A program made the position numbers and the translations under genes. The notes beneath the pieces are model-generated. The model saw nothing but the letters and a program-made list of their open reading frames with translations, searched no databases and was not told the origin of the DNA. Of a stretch of 64,000 nt of DNA, positions 45,949 through 57,215 are shown piece after piece. The DNA comes from Epiperipatus broadwayi (lineage: Eukaryota; Onychophora; Udeonychophora; Euonychophora; Peripatidae), in contig JAQFVV010006354.1 in assembly GCA_028023455.1 (NCBI GenBank), positions 2,183,615 to 2,247,614 of the forward strand, in the 5' to 3' direction. Position 1 is the stretch's first letter. The number at the start of each line of letters is the position of its first letter.

Positions 45949-46379
45949 CTGATTCTTGGACTGATTAAGCAGCCTTTTCCACACTGTACCTAATTTGCAT
46001 ACTGCTCTCGTTTAAGCCTGATTGCCTTTCTCTTTCATAATGATTGGATAATCTACTTTTTTAGTGGGATAGATAAGAAAGCATAAAGATTAAGCCATGT
46101 TTTTCAATTGATTAAGACTGCCTCAAGCTGATATAACACTTTATTTAAAAACATCGTTCCAAAAATTAAAAATATAATCTTTTTTAATAACTGCCAGCTT
46201 TTATTTACATCATAATTTGAAACTATAAAATCAATAATGATTTTCTTTTAACCATAAACTTTTTTACTTTATTTCTTTTTTAATTTGATCAAATCATGCT
46301 AGTCTTTTTTAAATGGGGGGGGGGTCTTTTGAATATATTTACACGGGGAACAGTATCTGTTTCAATATATATATATATA

Positions 46380-48000
46380 TAGGAAAAAATGCAAATAAAG
46401 TAATCGAGAAGAATATGAATATATAGTAAATAATATTGGCTCATCACAATATAAATTTGGTAAGCAATGTTAGTAATATTATTTTTCACTTTAAGTATTT
46501 ACCTCATTTTCTGAAAAAAAAAAATCATACATTTTTACAAATGTTTAATTATTACATTGAATAATTGAAACTTTTATATAAATAACTATAACTAAACTCA
46601 AGTAAATTCATCTAATATACACATACTATTACACAATGTTTCATAGGAATTTAATTAGTACTATTATTTTATATTTTTATATAAATTCTTTAAATGCATA
46701 CATTTAAAACAGTTGAACTTTAACTTTCTAATTTTCCGTGAACTGATGATGACATTTCTTTCATATGAACTATCAAAATCAAGCCATTATTAAAGCTATA
46801 AATAGGAAACATTAACACAATAGTATTGAGATAAAGAAGACAAACCTTCACTATTGTTTTGTTTATAAAAGTATTATTGAAATTTTCTTATTCAATATGC
46901 AAGAAATCTTTAGCATTTACTGGCATTTTTCTTATAATCTCATGAAATATTTTGTTACTAAAAATTACGTTATAATGCATTTAGGACATCTGTTATCTTG
47001 ACACTTTGACAAATCAAAATAGTATTTTAAAAGAAGCATTATTTTACTAATGATTATATACATTGTAACTTGTATTTATTCTTGAAAATCTTAACTAGTA
47101 ATTTTGAATCAAATAATTTTAAAATGAATCAAAGTATATAAAAATAAATAACAACTCTTTTAAAAGTTTAAAAACAATTTATAAATTGAAAACTTGAATA
47201 ATGATATATTACAAACATTATTCTCATGCACATAGATGCATACACTCATATATTTGGTAAAACGGAAATTTTCGTTTATAATAACCAATACTACTGGGCA
47301 ATATATTGCTGGTCACATCTGATACCAATTGGATAAAAAATGTTATTTATTTAGTTTTTAAACTAAAATTTTTATTGAGACGCTATAGATCACAAATTGT
47401 GGTAAAGGGGGGGGGGCAATAATGTCTATTCAATATAAATATATATATAAAGTGAGCTTGTGAGTACGGATAAATATATCTTATAAATTTAACAGGCATT
47501 TAAATAAATATGTTTATTTTTATTTTTAAAATGAAAAGTAATTTAAAAGTCTATAATGTTTTTGATAAATATATTTAACATATCTCCGTTTGAAAAAAAA
47601 ACAACAACAACATAAAGCCCATTAATCAAATGACCTATTAATTTTATGTAAGATTATGCACCTGCATTCAAGATTAACAATTTTAAATATTATATTTCGG
47701 TTTATTGGATGAACTTTAATTAATCTTAGAGTTGTTGGTAACACCTGTACAACAGTTTTTTTAAAAATAATATTTCTTAATTACTTAGTTTAAAATCATC
47801 TTGTGAATATTATCACTAAATATCCCATAAAGTCATATATTTATTCAAACCAAAGTTAATTTTAAATTAATATCTAAAATTAAAAAAAAAAAGCATGCAG
47901 TGGCACAAATATAAGGAGTTTGCTATTAACTGAAAGGAGACCTTTGATTCCTCTTGGAGGCCTTAAAGGAACTGAGTAGGTAAAATTTCTAATGTCCACT
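46380..48000. other. AT-rich sequence without a recognised feature
   Basis: Nothing identifiable was seen. G homopolymer at about 47406-47416. Confidence 0.5.
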
Positions 48001-48135
48001 CTATACATTTGTGTCATTGCAACAGTTATTACTATGTGATTATTCATAGTATACAAACATGGATGGGCTGCTCACCAACAAGCATTAGCCAGCATGGTGA
48101 GTTTATTGATCTTTTATCTCTGAGTTTAAGAATAT

Positions 48136-49060
48136 TTTTTCCAATATATACAATCATGACAGACCCAGGAGGCTGTAAACTCACCAGCCAATGCAGCAGT
48201 TGGTGGCCAGAGGCAGAGGGTGCTGAGAATTCCATGATTGTGGACTCAGGCTGCCATTTAATGATGACTTCTTATTTAGTTACTTACAACTGCAGATCAC
48301 TTTCAAGTGAAGGAAGATTGCAAGAGTTAAAAAAAGAAATGTCTTATAGTAAATAGGACATTATTGGACTTTCTGATGTTAGAAGAAAAGATGAAGAAAC
48401 AATTGATTGAAAAAGTGGACATATACTCTACTATATAGGCACAAATATTGGAAATACAAGTGGAGTAGGATTCATTATAAATAAAAAATGGACGAATAAC
48501 ATTGTGGAAATTGATGGTGTATAGGACAGAGTGGCAAGATTAGATTTACAACTTAATAACAAATATCAAATGCAGATAATTCAGGTTTATTCCCCATCAA
48601 GTTCTCATAGTGAGGAAGTTATAGAAGATTTTTATATGGATGTACAAAAGGCTTTTGATCAGAGTAAACAACATTTTGTAATGGTTATGGGAGACTTTAA
48701 TGCTAGAATTGGTAAACAAATGAAAGATGAAATTGCTGTAGGTAATTTTGGTTATGGTAATAGAAATGAGAGAGGACATAGACTTGTGGAGTTTGCAGAA
48801 AAAAAAAAAAAACTTTATATTATCAAGTCTTTTTTTTTTTTTTTTTTGAGAAAAATATTAAAAGGAAATGGACATGGAAGCATCCAAATAAAAGCAAAGC
48901 AGAATTGGATTATATTTTGACTAACAGAAAATACATATTTCAAGATTGTAATATTCTTAATAAATTTAACACAGGACGTGATCATCGAGTAGTAAGATGT
49001 AAGATACATGTTAATGCAAAACTAAAGAGACAAAAATTATTAAGAAAAACAATAAAATTC
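48136..49060 (+). pseudogene. RTE-2: 5' part of an RTE LINE, endonuclease only
   Basis: Aligns with RTE-1 through YNCRSLSSEGRLQELKKEM, GHILYYIGTNIGNTSGVGF, IIQVYSPSSSHSEEVIEDFY, FVMVMGDFNARIGKQMKDE and MDYILTNRKYIFQD, ending with TGRDHRVVRCK (SDH box, Ser changed to Arg) and KLKRQKLLRKT. It then stops abruptly near 49055, where RTE-1 would continue into the linker and RT. In-frame stops and frameshifts occur, including around a poly-A and a poly-T run at 48800-48850. An upstream, less AT-rich leader (from about 48136) is also present. A 3'-truncated RTE is unusual, because target-primed reverse transcription normally loses 5' ends. Confidence 0.85.
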
Positions 49061-49174
49061 ATACTTTCTGCTTTAATATATATATATCAAAATATTAATA
49101 TATAACAAACTAACCAAAGGAAATACATATAAAAACAAAAAAAAAGATTTATAAGTCCAATAAATAATATTATA

Positions 49175-49202
49175 TTTCAACCAGAGGACTGGTTTTCATC
49201 AG
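49175..49202 (-). ncRNA. Hammerhead core, left arm
   Basis: Minus strand CTGATGA, A, AACCAG loop TCCT CTGGTT, GAAA. Box 1 and GAAA are perfect, stem II is six perfect pairs with one extra A before it. The stem III partner is in the opposite arm. Confidence 0.6.
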
Positions 49203-49775
49203 AAAGAAAAAAAAATACATAGTAAAATGGCGATAATCAAAAATTACAGATTTGGTAAAAGATTAACAATTTAAAAATGTAAATGATTTCTATATGTGTG
49301 TTTTTTATGTGAAAATTTTCTTATATGAGATTTTTTATGTAAAGATTGGTTACATGGATGTTTAATATCTGTGTTTAATTGGTTTATAGATAAATAATTA
49401 GTTATAAATTATTGTACTTTGCACTAACTATAATTTTTGATTAAAATGTATAAGTATTTTAGTTTTTAATGAATATTAATGTGAGCACAGCTATTTTTTG
49501 TATGTGAGCATAGTTTAATTTTTCTATGTATGCACATATGTATATTTTAATTTTTAATTTTGGATTTTTTATTTTTATATTTATTTTAATTTAAATAGAA
49601 TTTAAGCTTGATTAGGAGGGAATGTAGTTTTTTTTTTTGAATTTTGTCATTGATTGGGTAGATATTCTGTGTTAGATTTTGTGACCAATCAGGGGGGTTT
49701 TGTTAAATTTTTAATCTTTTACCAAATCTGTAATTTTTGATTATCGCCATTTTACTGTGTATTTTGTTTTTCTTT

Positions 49776-49803
49776 CTGATGAAAACCAGTCCTCTGGTTG
49801 AAA
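49776..49803 (+). ncRNA. Hammerhead core, right arm
   Basis: Plus strand CTGATGA (49776-49782), extra A, AACCAG/CTGGTT around TCCT, GAAA (49800-49803), then TATAATATTATTTATTGG, which is complementary to 49158-49175 in the left arm and could form stem III across the whole unit. Confidence 0.6.
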
Positions 49804-49841
49804 TATAATATTATTTATTGGATTTATAAGTCTTTTTTTTT

Positions 49842-49843
<2 letters not shown>

Positions 49844-49912
<69 letters not shown>

Positions 49913-49975
49913 AAAACGAAGATTTGCACGGGTTAAATATATATATATATATATAACATTTAATCATCAAAAATG
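49844..49975. repeat. (TA)n with an embedded 28-nt orphan piece
   Basis: (TA)n to 49909, then GTTAAAACGAAGATTTGCAC plus GGGTTAAA (49910-49937), then (TA)n again. The same piece stands at 44240-44267 next to a PLE palindrome, so it is a recurrent short insert in (TA)n. Confidence 0.85.
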
Positions 49976-51639
49976 TAATTTATCCATGAAGGAAAATGAA
50001 AGTATTTAGTAAAATAAATTGTTCAAGATTGCACTTGTATGATCATCTGAAGAGATCTTTTGCTATTCTTTTAAACTGCAAAATTGCATACTAATGAATG
50101 CAATATATATTAAGGCTATAATCTTAAGACTATGTCCCTAGATGCAATGGTAAGGATCTGTACAAATCTTTACCACAAGATTAACTGTGTTAAAGATATG
50201 TGGAGGTCCCTACCCACAATATATATATTACATACATAATGAGTATGTGCTTAACAAATTATTAATTATTAATGAATGTTGATTTTTTAATTTAAAAAAA
50301 ATATGAAGAGGTCAATATCTTAAAACAAATGGTAAGCTAAAGTATTTCAATGTTATATCCATGCGTTTTATGAATTTAGTTTTTGTAATTAATTAATTTC
50401 CACATTATTTGTAAAATTACATTAGAAAAATTTTTGGATTAATACAATAACATGATTTTTTCAGACAGTTTATTAAAAATTAAAAATTACTTTTGCACAA
50501 TAACTATATAATAATTAATATTAAAAACCAAATTTTATACATTAAGGTTCAATTTAAAAGATAAAAAATAACAAATTCTAGCATGAGAGTATGGTTATAT
50601 CTTTTCAGATATTCCAAACATTATAAACCAATTTTAATATTGTAAAGTAGAATAAATTTATCATAGACTCACATTTATTTATTTCCATTTGAAAAATAAA
50701 TTTTAGTCAAATTTTTTTTCACTTCATGGAATAACTCACTTAAATATTTTGTGCCCACTGTTGAATGATCAATACATCCTCTGTCTCATTACATACTTTG
50801 TGTATTATATATTATTTAATATTTGAAAATCTCTAATATGATATTTAAGAATATTTTATATTTATAAACATATTTTTTTAACAAATCAGGGGCATTATTG
50901 AATTCCAATTTATAATAATGGTTTCATACTAAAACAAATGTATATTGATAACAAAAAATGCCACCAGGGAAAATAACACATATATTATCATGTTGAAGGT
51001 ATAAATAAATTAGTACAATACTAGAAACCTTATGACAAGGCAATCTAAAGTGATACTAATTTTATTTACTTTACTGGCATATGATATTTAAATGGACAAT
51101 GAGTAAAGCTACATGACTGAAACAGATTCAGATCAAATATGCCAAAATATTTAAAATAAATTCCATTCAACAAGTTACTATATACGATTTGATAACAGAT
51201 GAAACAATAATTATTATTATAGTTCTTCAAACAAATTATTATTCAAAACATTAACTATGATAATATATGAGTGTCAGTAATTAATTAATTTCCATATGTA
51301 AATCACTTCACAGCTAATACCTAAATAAATAAATTGAGTACCAGATATCTGTTGTCAAAGCAACAATGAATATATACTAATTGATTTCACTTATAGATTT
51401 AATTCAGTTTTGAATATTGTATGTGAATTACATGTAGAAATCTATGGTTTTCTATACCCTATCAGTAGTAATATGTTTGAAAATTTATAAAAAAGTATGA
51501 TTTATTAATATAGTTTCAAGGAGGTTATTTTAAATTGTTTAATGGTGATTATTTAACATTTTCTGGTCAGACCTAATCTAAATGTATTCAAAAAATTTTA
51601 TTACACATTCATTAGAGTAAAAGTGATCTAATAATGAAC
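49976..51639. other. AT-rich sequence without a recognised feature
   Basis: Nothing identifiable was seen. Confidence 0.5.
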
Positions 51640-52486
51640 CAGTATGTAATATATAAAGAGCCTGCTAATAGCTTTAAACAATCTTATTTAATTTATTTTT
51701 TTATGATAAATGCTACAAGAGAAAATACCTAAAGCCTTTATCTATGTTGGTTCCCATCCTCAGACCAGTTTCCGGCTATGGCTCTCATATATTACATATT
51801 AGCTGTTTATATATTACATATTGGTAATACAAGCTATATAGGTCATGTGATATATGACTGATTTTTACTAATATTATAATTTGGCTATTAAGGCTTTGTC
51901 TATATTAAATTTCTAAGCCTACTAGTATATGGGATGAATGTATTTAGTTCAGGTTCATATAGTTTCTTTAGTTAAAGAACTGAGTTTGAAGACATGTAGG
52001 TGTCTGAAGATTTGAATCTTTTTCTTAATATTTAAGAATGAGATAAATGCTTAGCTTGAGTTAATATTTTGAATCTAATGTCCTAGCTTCTCACTGATGA
52101 GAGCCATAGATTAAAACCAGTCTGGAGATGGGGACCATCATAGATAAAGTTTTCAGGTATTTTCTCTTGTAGCATTTATCATAAAAAATAAATAAAATAA
52201 ATAAGCTTGTTTAGAGCTATTAACAGGCTCTTTATATATTACATATTGGTAATACAAGCTATATAAGTCATGTGATATATGACTTGAATTTTACTAATAT
52301 TATAATTTTGCTATTAAGGCTTTGCCTATATTAAGTTGCTAAGCCTATTAATATATGGGATCACTGAATTTAGTTCAGGCTCATATAGTTTTTTTAGTTA
52401 AAGGGCTGAGTTTGAAGACATGTAGGTGTCTGAAGATTTGAATCTTTTCCCCAATATTTAAGAATGAGATAAATGCTTTGCTTGAG

Positions 52487-52488
<2 letters not shown>
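51640..52488. mobile_element. Composite inverted/direct repeat, PLE-terminus-like
   Basis: Arms 51640-51790 and 52090-52260 are inverted copies (TGATAAATGCTACAAGAGAA and complement). A ~260-bp unit (51808-52072 and 52231-52488) is a direct repeat with few differences (GTAATACAAGCTATATA, GACATGTAGGTGTCTGAAGA). Inverted plus tandem partial copies are typical of PLE pseudo-LTRs. Box CTGATGA at 52094-52100 is followed by GAGCCATAG and a decayed AAAAC; in the other arm GGAAAC is kept, so a GAGC/GCTC hammerhead may be ancestral. No protein was seen. Confidence 0.7.

Positions 52489-52537
<49 letters not shown>
52488..52537. repeat. (TA)n microsatellite
   Basis: About 25 TA units at the 3' end of the PLE-3 minus arm. 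Confidence 0.95.
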
Positions 52538-52538
<1 letters not shown>

Positions 52539-53488
52539 CTTTTTATAAATCTCCACATGTACAATCTAATGCCCAATTTTTTTTTATATTATTCCTTAGT
52601 TTTTTTAACAGTTTTGACTGTCCTGCAGTCTTCATCAGAACTACAACATTTAAACATATAATCATATAGCCATTATTCTATATACATATAAACATACATA
52701 CTTTACATTATTATTTATAATCAAATTTTATTTTAACCTTATATTTTTACTTTCCTTTTTTTAATTATTATTTTTTCATTATTTCTGTAATATTTTATCC
52801 TTCTTTTTAATTTTTATCTTTTCTTTTTATCTATGACCATACATTACTCTCTAATATATTTTAATATGTATAAGTTTAATTTTTTTCCTTCCTTGTTATT
52901 ATTTATCTATACTTATTCTTTTATTAAAATTTTTTATTCCTATTCCTGTCTTTATTCTCTTTTATAATTTACTTATTTATTTTACTCTTTTTTTGCATTA
53001 TATTCCTCTTTTTTTTAAGTCTATAACTGACTTTTATTTTCAAAATCCTTAGCCTCTTTTTCATATACTCCTTTAATAACACTCCCTCTATTATCAATTT
53101 TATTAACATTTTATTCTATTTTTAAACTATTTATTTTACAAAACTATATATATATTTTCTCTATTATCATTAGTATTCCTATAAAAAATATTGTCTTCCA
53201 CCATCTCTACTTAAATTTGGTTTTATCTTCTTAATTAATATAGCTTCTTTTATTTTTCTATCTCTTGTTGTATTAATATATCCAATCATTCTTATGCTAT
53301 CCCTCTCAATATATGGCCTGTTTCTATAGCATGCATAGCAATTGGTGATTTTTACTGTACCTATGCTAAATCAATCTTATATAGATTTATTTTATTTGTT
53401 TTTCCTACATATTAAGTTCTTTTTTTATTATTCTTATATGATCTACATTCTAACTTGTATATTCCATTTATATGTTTTTTTATTCATT

Positions 53489-53524
<36 letters not shown>
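52538..53524 (-). pseudogene. PLE-3 minus arm: GIY-YIG and 3' region with hammerhead
   Basis: On the minus strand from about 53480: GIYKLECRSYKNN, then YVGKTNK after a stop, then SPIAMHAIETGHI, the GIY, YIG and His segments of a PLE GIY-YIG nuclease. The RKIKEAILI-type tail follows in another frame. A purine-rich 3' region then leads to a hammerhead core at 52611-52638 and (TA)n. The arm is interrupted at 53524 by LTR element B and resumes at 60691. It mirrors 61230-62390. Confidence 0.75.
52611..52638 (-). ncRNA. Hammerhead core in PLE-3 minus arm
   Basis: Minus strand CTGATGA, A, GACTG loop CAGGA CAGTC (five perfect pairs), then AAAAC where GAAAC is expected. Same family as the core at 44116-44143. 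The lost G of GAAA predicts an inactive ribozyme. Confidence 0.6.
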
Positions 53525-53560
53525 TGAAACAGACAGATCGGAGAACCGATCTTCGTTTCA
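53525..53560 (+). repeat. Terminal hairpin of LTR B
   Basis: TGAAAC ... GTTTCA enclosing GATCGG-AGAA-CCGATC. It lies exactly at the LTR 5' terminus and recurs at 58146-58181. The comparable position of LTRs D and C also holds a hairpin. Confidence 0.85.
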
Positions 53561-53956
53561 GGTGTTTTCATGTACGGTAATTCAAACTACTGTTCGCCCG
53601 CAGTGAGGTTTTGTCTATTTCAAATTATAATAAAATTTAGTTATGTATTTTATAGTTTATAAATAAATATGTAAAGATCCCGTATATAAATGTCACAAAC
53701 CATGAAATAATATTTGTGTGTGCGTGGTTTGTGAATTTGTATCATTTAATTTAAAGTTTCAGTGCGGGCGTATTTGTTTAAATTATAGTTTTTTTAAAAT
53801 TGTATAAAGTCGTTTAAAAATACTGATCAAAAGTCACATTCCTTTGATCAGTGTTTTTAATTAAAATCTAATTGCACAAATGTACAGAGCAATTAAGTTG
53901 TATTCAAAATTAGTAAGGAATTTTTATATGTAATTACTATGTCAATTTAAAAATAG

Positions 53957-53966
53957 CGTATAAAAT
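53957..53966 (+). promoter_or_regulatory. Candidate TATA box of element B
   Basis: AGCGTATAAAATT in the 5' LTR; the 3' LTR has GTATTAAATT instead. A less AT-rich region follows. Motif-based inference. Confidence 0.4.
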
Positions 53967-56082
53967 TAAAAGATTGCTAGAAACAGATAATTGATTGTTG
54001 GTCAAGCTGGAAAGGAGGCGGAGCCTAAAATAAAAACAAGTCGGAAAGGTCAGCAGTGGCTATTTTAGAGAAAAACTTACATTCTAACTTTTGTCGTGTT
54101 TGAGAGAGGTAGTCTCGAGACAACACAGCAGTTGAGTATAATTCAAACATTATTATTAAGAAGTTTATCAGTGAATCGCAATGTTGATGGGCTAAGTGCC
54201 AGGAGCTGGTCTCTGCCCCGCCAATATGGATCCTCGTGCCGCTGTTTGATCATGTTTCATATACTTCAGAATTTCCAACTTCCAATCTCAAAATTAGCTA
54301 TGCCTTACAAATAACTTTCAAAAATGCGCGCCTACGTTCATCACAAGCCAAGCTGGATGAAGAAAGAAGAGTAACTTTGTTACACGAACTTTAATTTTCT
54401 TCCGTGCTTAATGTTATCAATCAAGTAAATCATATGTAAGTTTTTATATCATTTATAATGCTATTGTTTAACCTGTCAGTAAATTTTCTTTTCTTTTTTT
54501 TAATCCTCTGCTCTAGTCTTTAGAAATCATTTATAAAATTGTAATTAATAGTAATAATATTTCAACTGAATGCATTTATATTTTCTTATGTTGCTTATTT
54601 CATAGACAAACATTGCCAATAGTAATATTTCCAACTCTGTGTAAACTAGTGTGTAATAGTGATCAATTTAATTTTAAAAGTAATTTCATTTTCTGAATTA
54701 AATATTCTTTCACATTCCGAGTTGATAAATGTTAAGTCACTTTATTAGTCTATGTTAATTTATCCTATAATTGCAATCTAAGGTTCGATCGTAAAATATA
54801 TATATAATAGTTTCAAAGTGTTATCTTAATGTCATGTTTGATCTGAGAAATAACTCCCTGAATAATTTGATACTGTCGCTACCGCCTGTCAACCTGAAGG
54901 GTTAGGAGTCCCAGAGTAAAATTAACTAATTATTGTTTTCACCGTCAGTTTAATTTCGCTATGTTTTTATTGGGATAAGGATCTCAGCCTGTGGCGTAGA
55001 AACAGACTAATAGATTCCAGGTTTTATATAATTTCTTTTAAAAATCCGCTTCAAGTATTCGTCCTTCACGTCTGTGGCAATGCCTTCCCTTCGCTGAAGT
55101 TAGCGTCTCGCCATTCTACCATTGGGGAATGAAAGCAGTTTTTCTTTCCCGGTAATCTCTTGGATCACCGGGGTTCGAAATGATCCCGGCTGGTTGTCGT
55201 GTCCCGGAGCTACTTGGGGGCATTAAGCCTTGTCAAAGTACAAGCCGCCCGGTATTCCGTTAATGCACCGCAATTGATTACTGTAGGGCTCTTGAATCCA
55301 GGCAACCACCAGTTCATCTATCTTCCAGGTCGTATTTATATAAAACCACCAGTTCATCTATCTTCCATGTCGTATTTATATAAAACCATCTCCACTGTTC
55401 GTCTACGTTCCGGCTCGAGCCTATTCAAATAAAATAAGTTAATAAAAATCTTTAGAGAAATATTTTTCCAGTGCTCAAATACTCTGATTCTTTTAACCAC
55501 CCGTCAATCCTTCAATCACACAGCTATTGGCATGAGTTTGTTCATTAAATAAAACGTTTACTAAAGACTAGTAGCCAAATACAAGAGGATTCATGGAAGT
55601 CTTACCGTACTGTTAACATTATATTTATATGCTTTGTATTTTCATGTTGAACACTATATTTATGTGCTTTCTATTTGTCTTATTTAACACTATATTTATA
55701 TGCTTTATATTTTGCTTATTAAACACTTTATTTAATCTTAATCTTTGTGTCCTCCACCTTATTACTCTCTAAGTCTATTTAGCCACTTACTGTCTGTATT
55801 GGCAACTTAAATATATACGTTACATGAATGACCGTTCCAATATCTAGAGTATAATAAATCTATATATCATTAACTGTAAGAATTTAGTCTATGTTCTGAG
55901 CTGAGCTAGAAAAGGGATAACCCCGTGCTGTTATAAAGTCATCATCGGTTAGTCATACCGGGGTTTGGGTTTGAATTCAGTTGGCGTTTTGGAATTTATT
56001 CTTAAACGTGGACTGGGTTTGAACTCGGGTACTGTGTATGATTAAGCGTGGTGGATTTATACCGGTACAGTTATTAAATTTT

Positions 56083-56105
56083 TGGACGCCCTCCGTGGTG
56101 CTCGA
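56083..56105 (+). promoter_or_regulatory. Candidate primer-binding site of element B
   Basis: TGGACGCCCTCCGTGGTGC begins 13 nt after the LTR end. It resembles the complement of a tRNA-Lys 3' end (TGGCGCCCAACGTGGGGC) with one inserted A and changes in the middle. The offset and mismatches make it tentative. Confidence 0.45.
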
Positions 56106-57215
56106 TGAAGAAATCTCCCACACCCTGCAGAGTGAACGAGAGTAAACAGTTAAATGATAAAAATATTCAATTTTTTTTTGTCGTTTGTCATAATATTGAT
56201 ATGTATTTGGCGTATTAAAATGCGCAAGTTAAATTATAGTAGTAAAACAAGTAATATAAATTTTTTTTCTCCCTCACATAAAGAATCAGTATATAGTACT
56301 CCCAAATATTGTTAAGAAACAGAGTGAAGATTTTTTTTTGAAAAGAGAGCGGAAGCGATTCGTGCGTGTAATTAATTAAAATAAATGAGTATTCCATAAT
56401 GTTTTTGCGAGTTCATTCTTGTCGTTTAAATCATATGAAAAAATAAAGAAGTAGAATTAAGTCCAGTTCTAAAAAAATAAAAACGTGTACGCGTATATAT
56501 ATTTGTGTACGTATATATATATTTTCGTTTGTTGTGAAAAATATTTTTTTTGAAAAAAAGAATAAAGAAGTAGGATTATTTTTGTGTTTTAGAAATAAAC
56601 ACGTGTGTGCATATATATGTTGTAATATAAAAAAAAACCTTACCGGAGTCAGTATTAAATTTTTTTTTTGCTTATATAAAATGATTATTAGGTCATATAA
56701 AAGTATATATTTGGGGATCAGTGGATTAAAATATCTATTGGTCACATGTTGCTGGCTGGCGCCTATCAAATAAATTTGTCAGTAAACATGTTTGTCCATA
56801 CAGCAGTGGCGAGTGTTTGTTTTAAAAGAGAGTAGGGTGGCATATATAAAAAGAGAGATTTACTGACAGAAATGCAAAAAAAATACTATGTTATGTACCC
56901 ATTATTAATATGTATGTATTATAGGACTGAGGAGAACAGTGCGAACTGGGTGAAAGAAAGTTTTTTTTTTCCCTGTATATTTTTAGTAATGATTTTAGAC
57001 ATGTCATATTATATTCCTAAATAAAGAAAAAAATAATATTAACGGTGAAAAGCGTAGATAACAAAACCAGACTGAACGTAGGCGAAGGAAGGAAAGAGAG
57101 AAAGGAAGTAAGCCACACAAACAGTATCAGCAGCGGGGGAGGATTTGGCACTAGGAGCAGGGATCAGTACCTTTTATGATATTACAAATTAAAGCGTTGT
57201 ACAAAGCGAATTCTT
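56106..57215 (+). other. Untranslated leader of element B
   Basis: About 1.1 kb between the primer-binding-like site and the reading frame. It has a purine-rich stretch (57078-57110) and poly-A/T runs. No conserved protein was seen; the frames at 56215-56397 (minus), 56431-56769 (minus) and 56534-56773 have biased composition. A packaging or dimerisation role is possible but unproven. Confidence 0.5.

Larger units (their letters stand above)
44440..46364 (-). mobile_element. Solo LTR C inserted in (TA)n
   Basis: Runs from TGTAACCGGACC to CAGTATCTGTTTCA and is flanked by (TA)n on both sides. Sense is taken as minus from ATATAAATAG (45939-45948) and a splice-donor-like AGGTAAGT (minus strand, 44675-44683). 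In minus sense it starts TGAAACAGA and ends CCGGTTACA, close to LTR B (TGAAACAGA ... CCGGTACA), so B and C look like related families. No coding region. The right end is less certain than the left. Confidence 0.65.
49141..49835. repeat. Inverted repeat with a hammerhead core in each arm
   Basis: Arms 49141-49264 and 49711-49835 are inverted copies with few differences, ending outward in GATTTATAAGTC next to (TA)n on the right. The 445-bp middle is AT-rich, with no recognised protein. The left arm begins about 80 bp after the broken end of RTE-2. Confidence 0.9.
53525..56069 (+). repeat. 5' LTR of element B
   Basis: Starts with a 36-nt hairpin (53525-53560). TATAAAATTAAAAG at about 53959 may be the TATA box. 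GC-richer blocks lie at 55120-55440 and 55910-56069. A splice-donor-like GTAAGT is at 54436. It contains several chance frames (for example 54096-54314 and 55199-55432) that recur in the other LTR and should not be read as genes. Confidence 0.9.

Noticed and set aside
54096-54314. Paired reading frames in LTR B (also 55199-55432, 58595-58936, 59820-60053)
   Set aside because: They occur in both LTRs only because the LTRs are duplicated. No domain is seen and the length differs between the copies, so I read them as chance ORFs.
55170-55190. tRNA B-box-like GGTTCGAAATGATCC in LTR B
   Set aside because: No matching A box or cloverleaf could be found, so it is not a tRNA gene or a tRNA-derived SINE.
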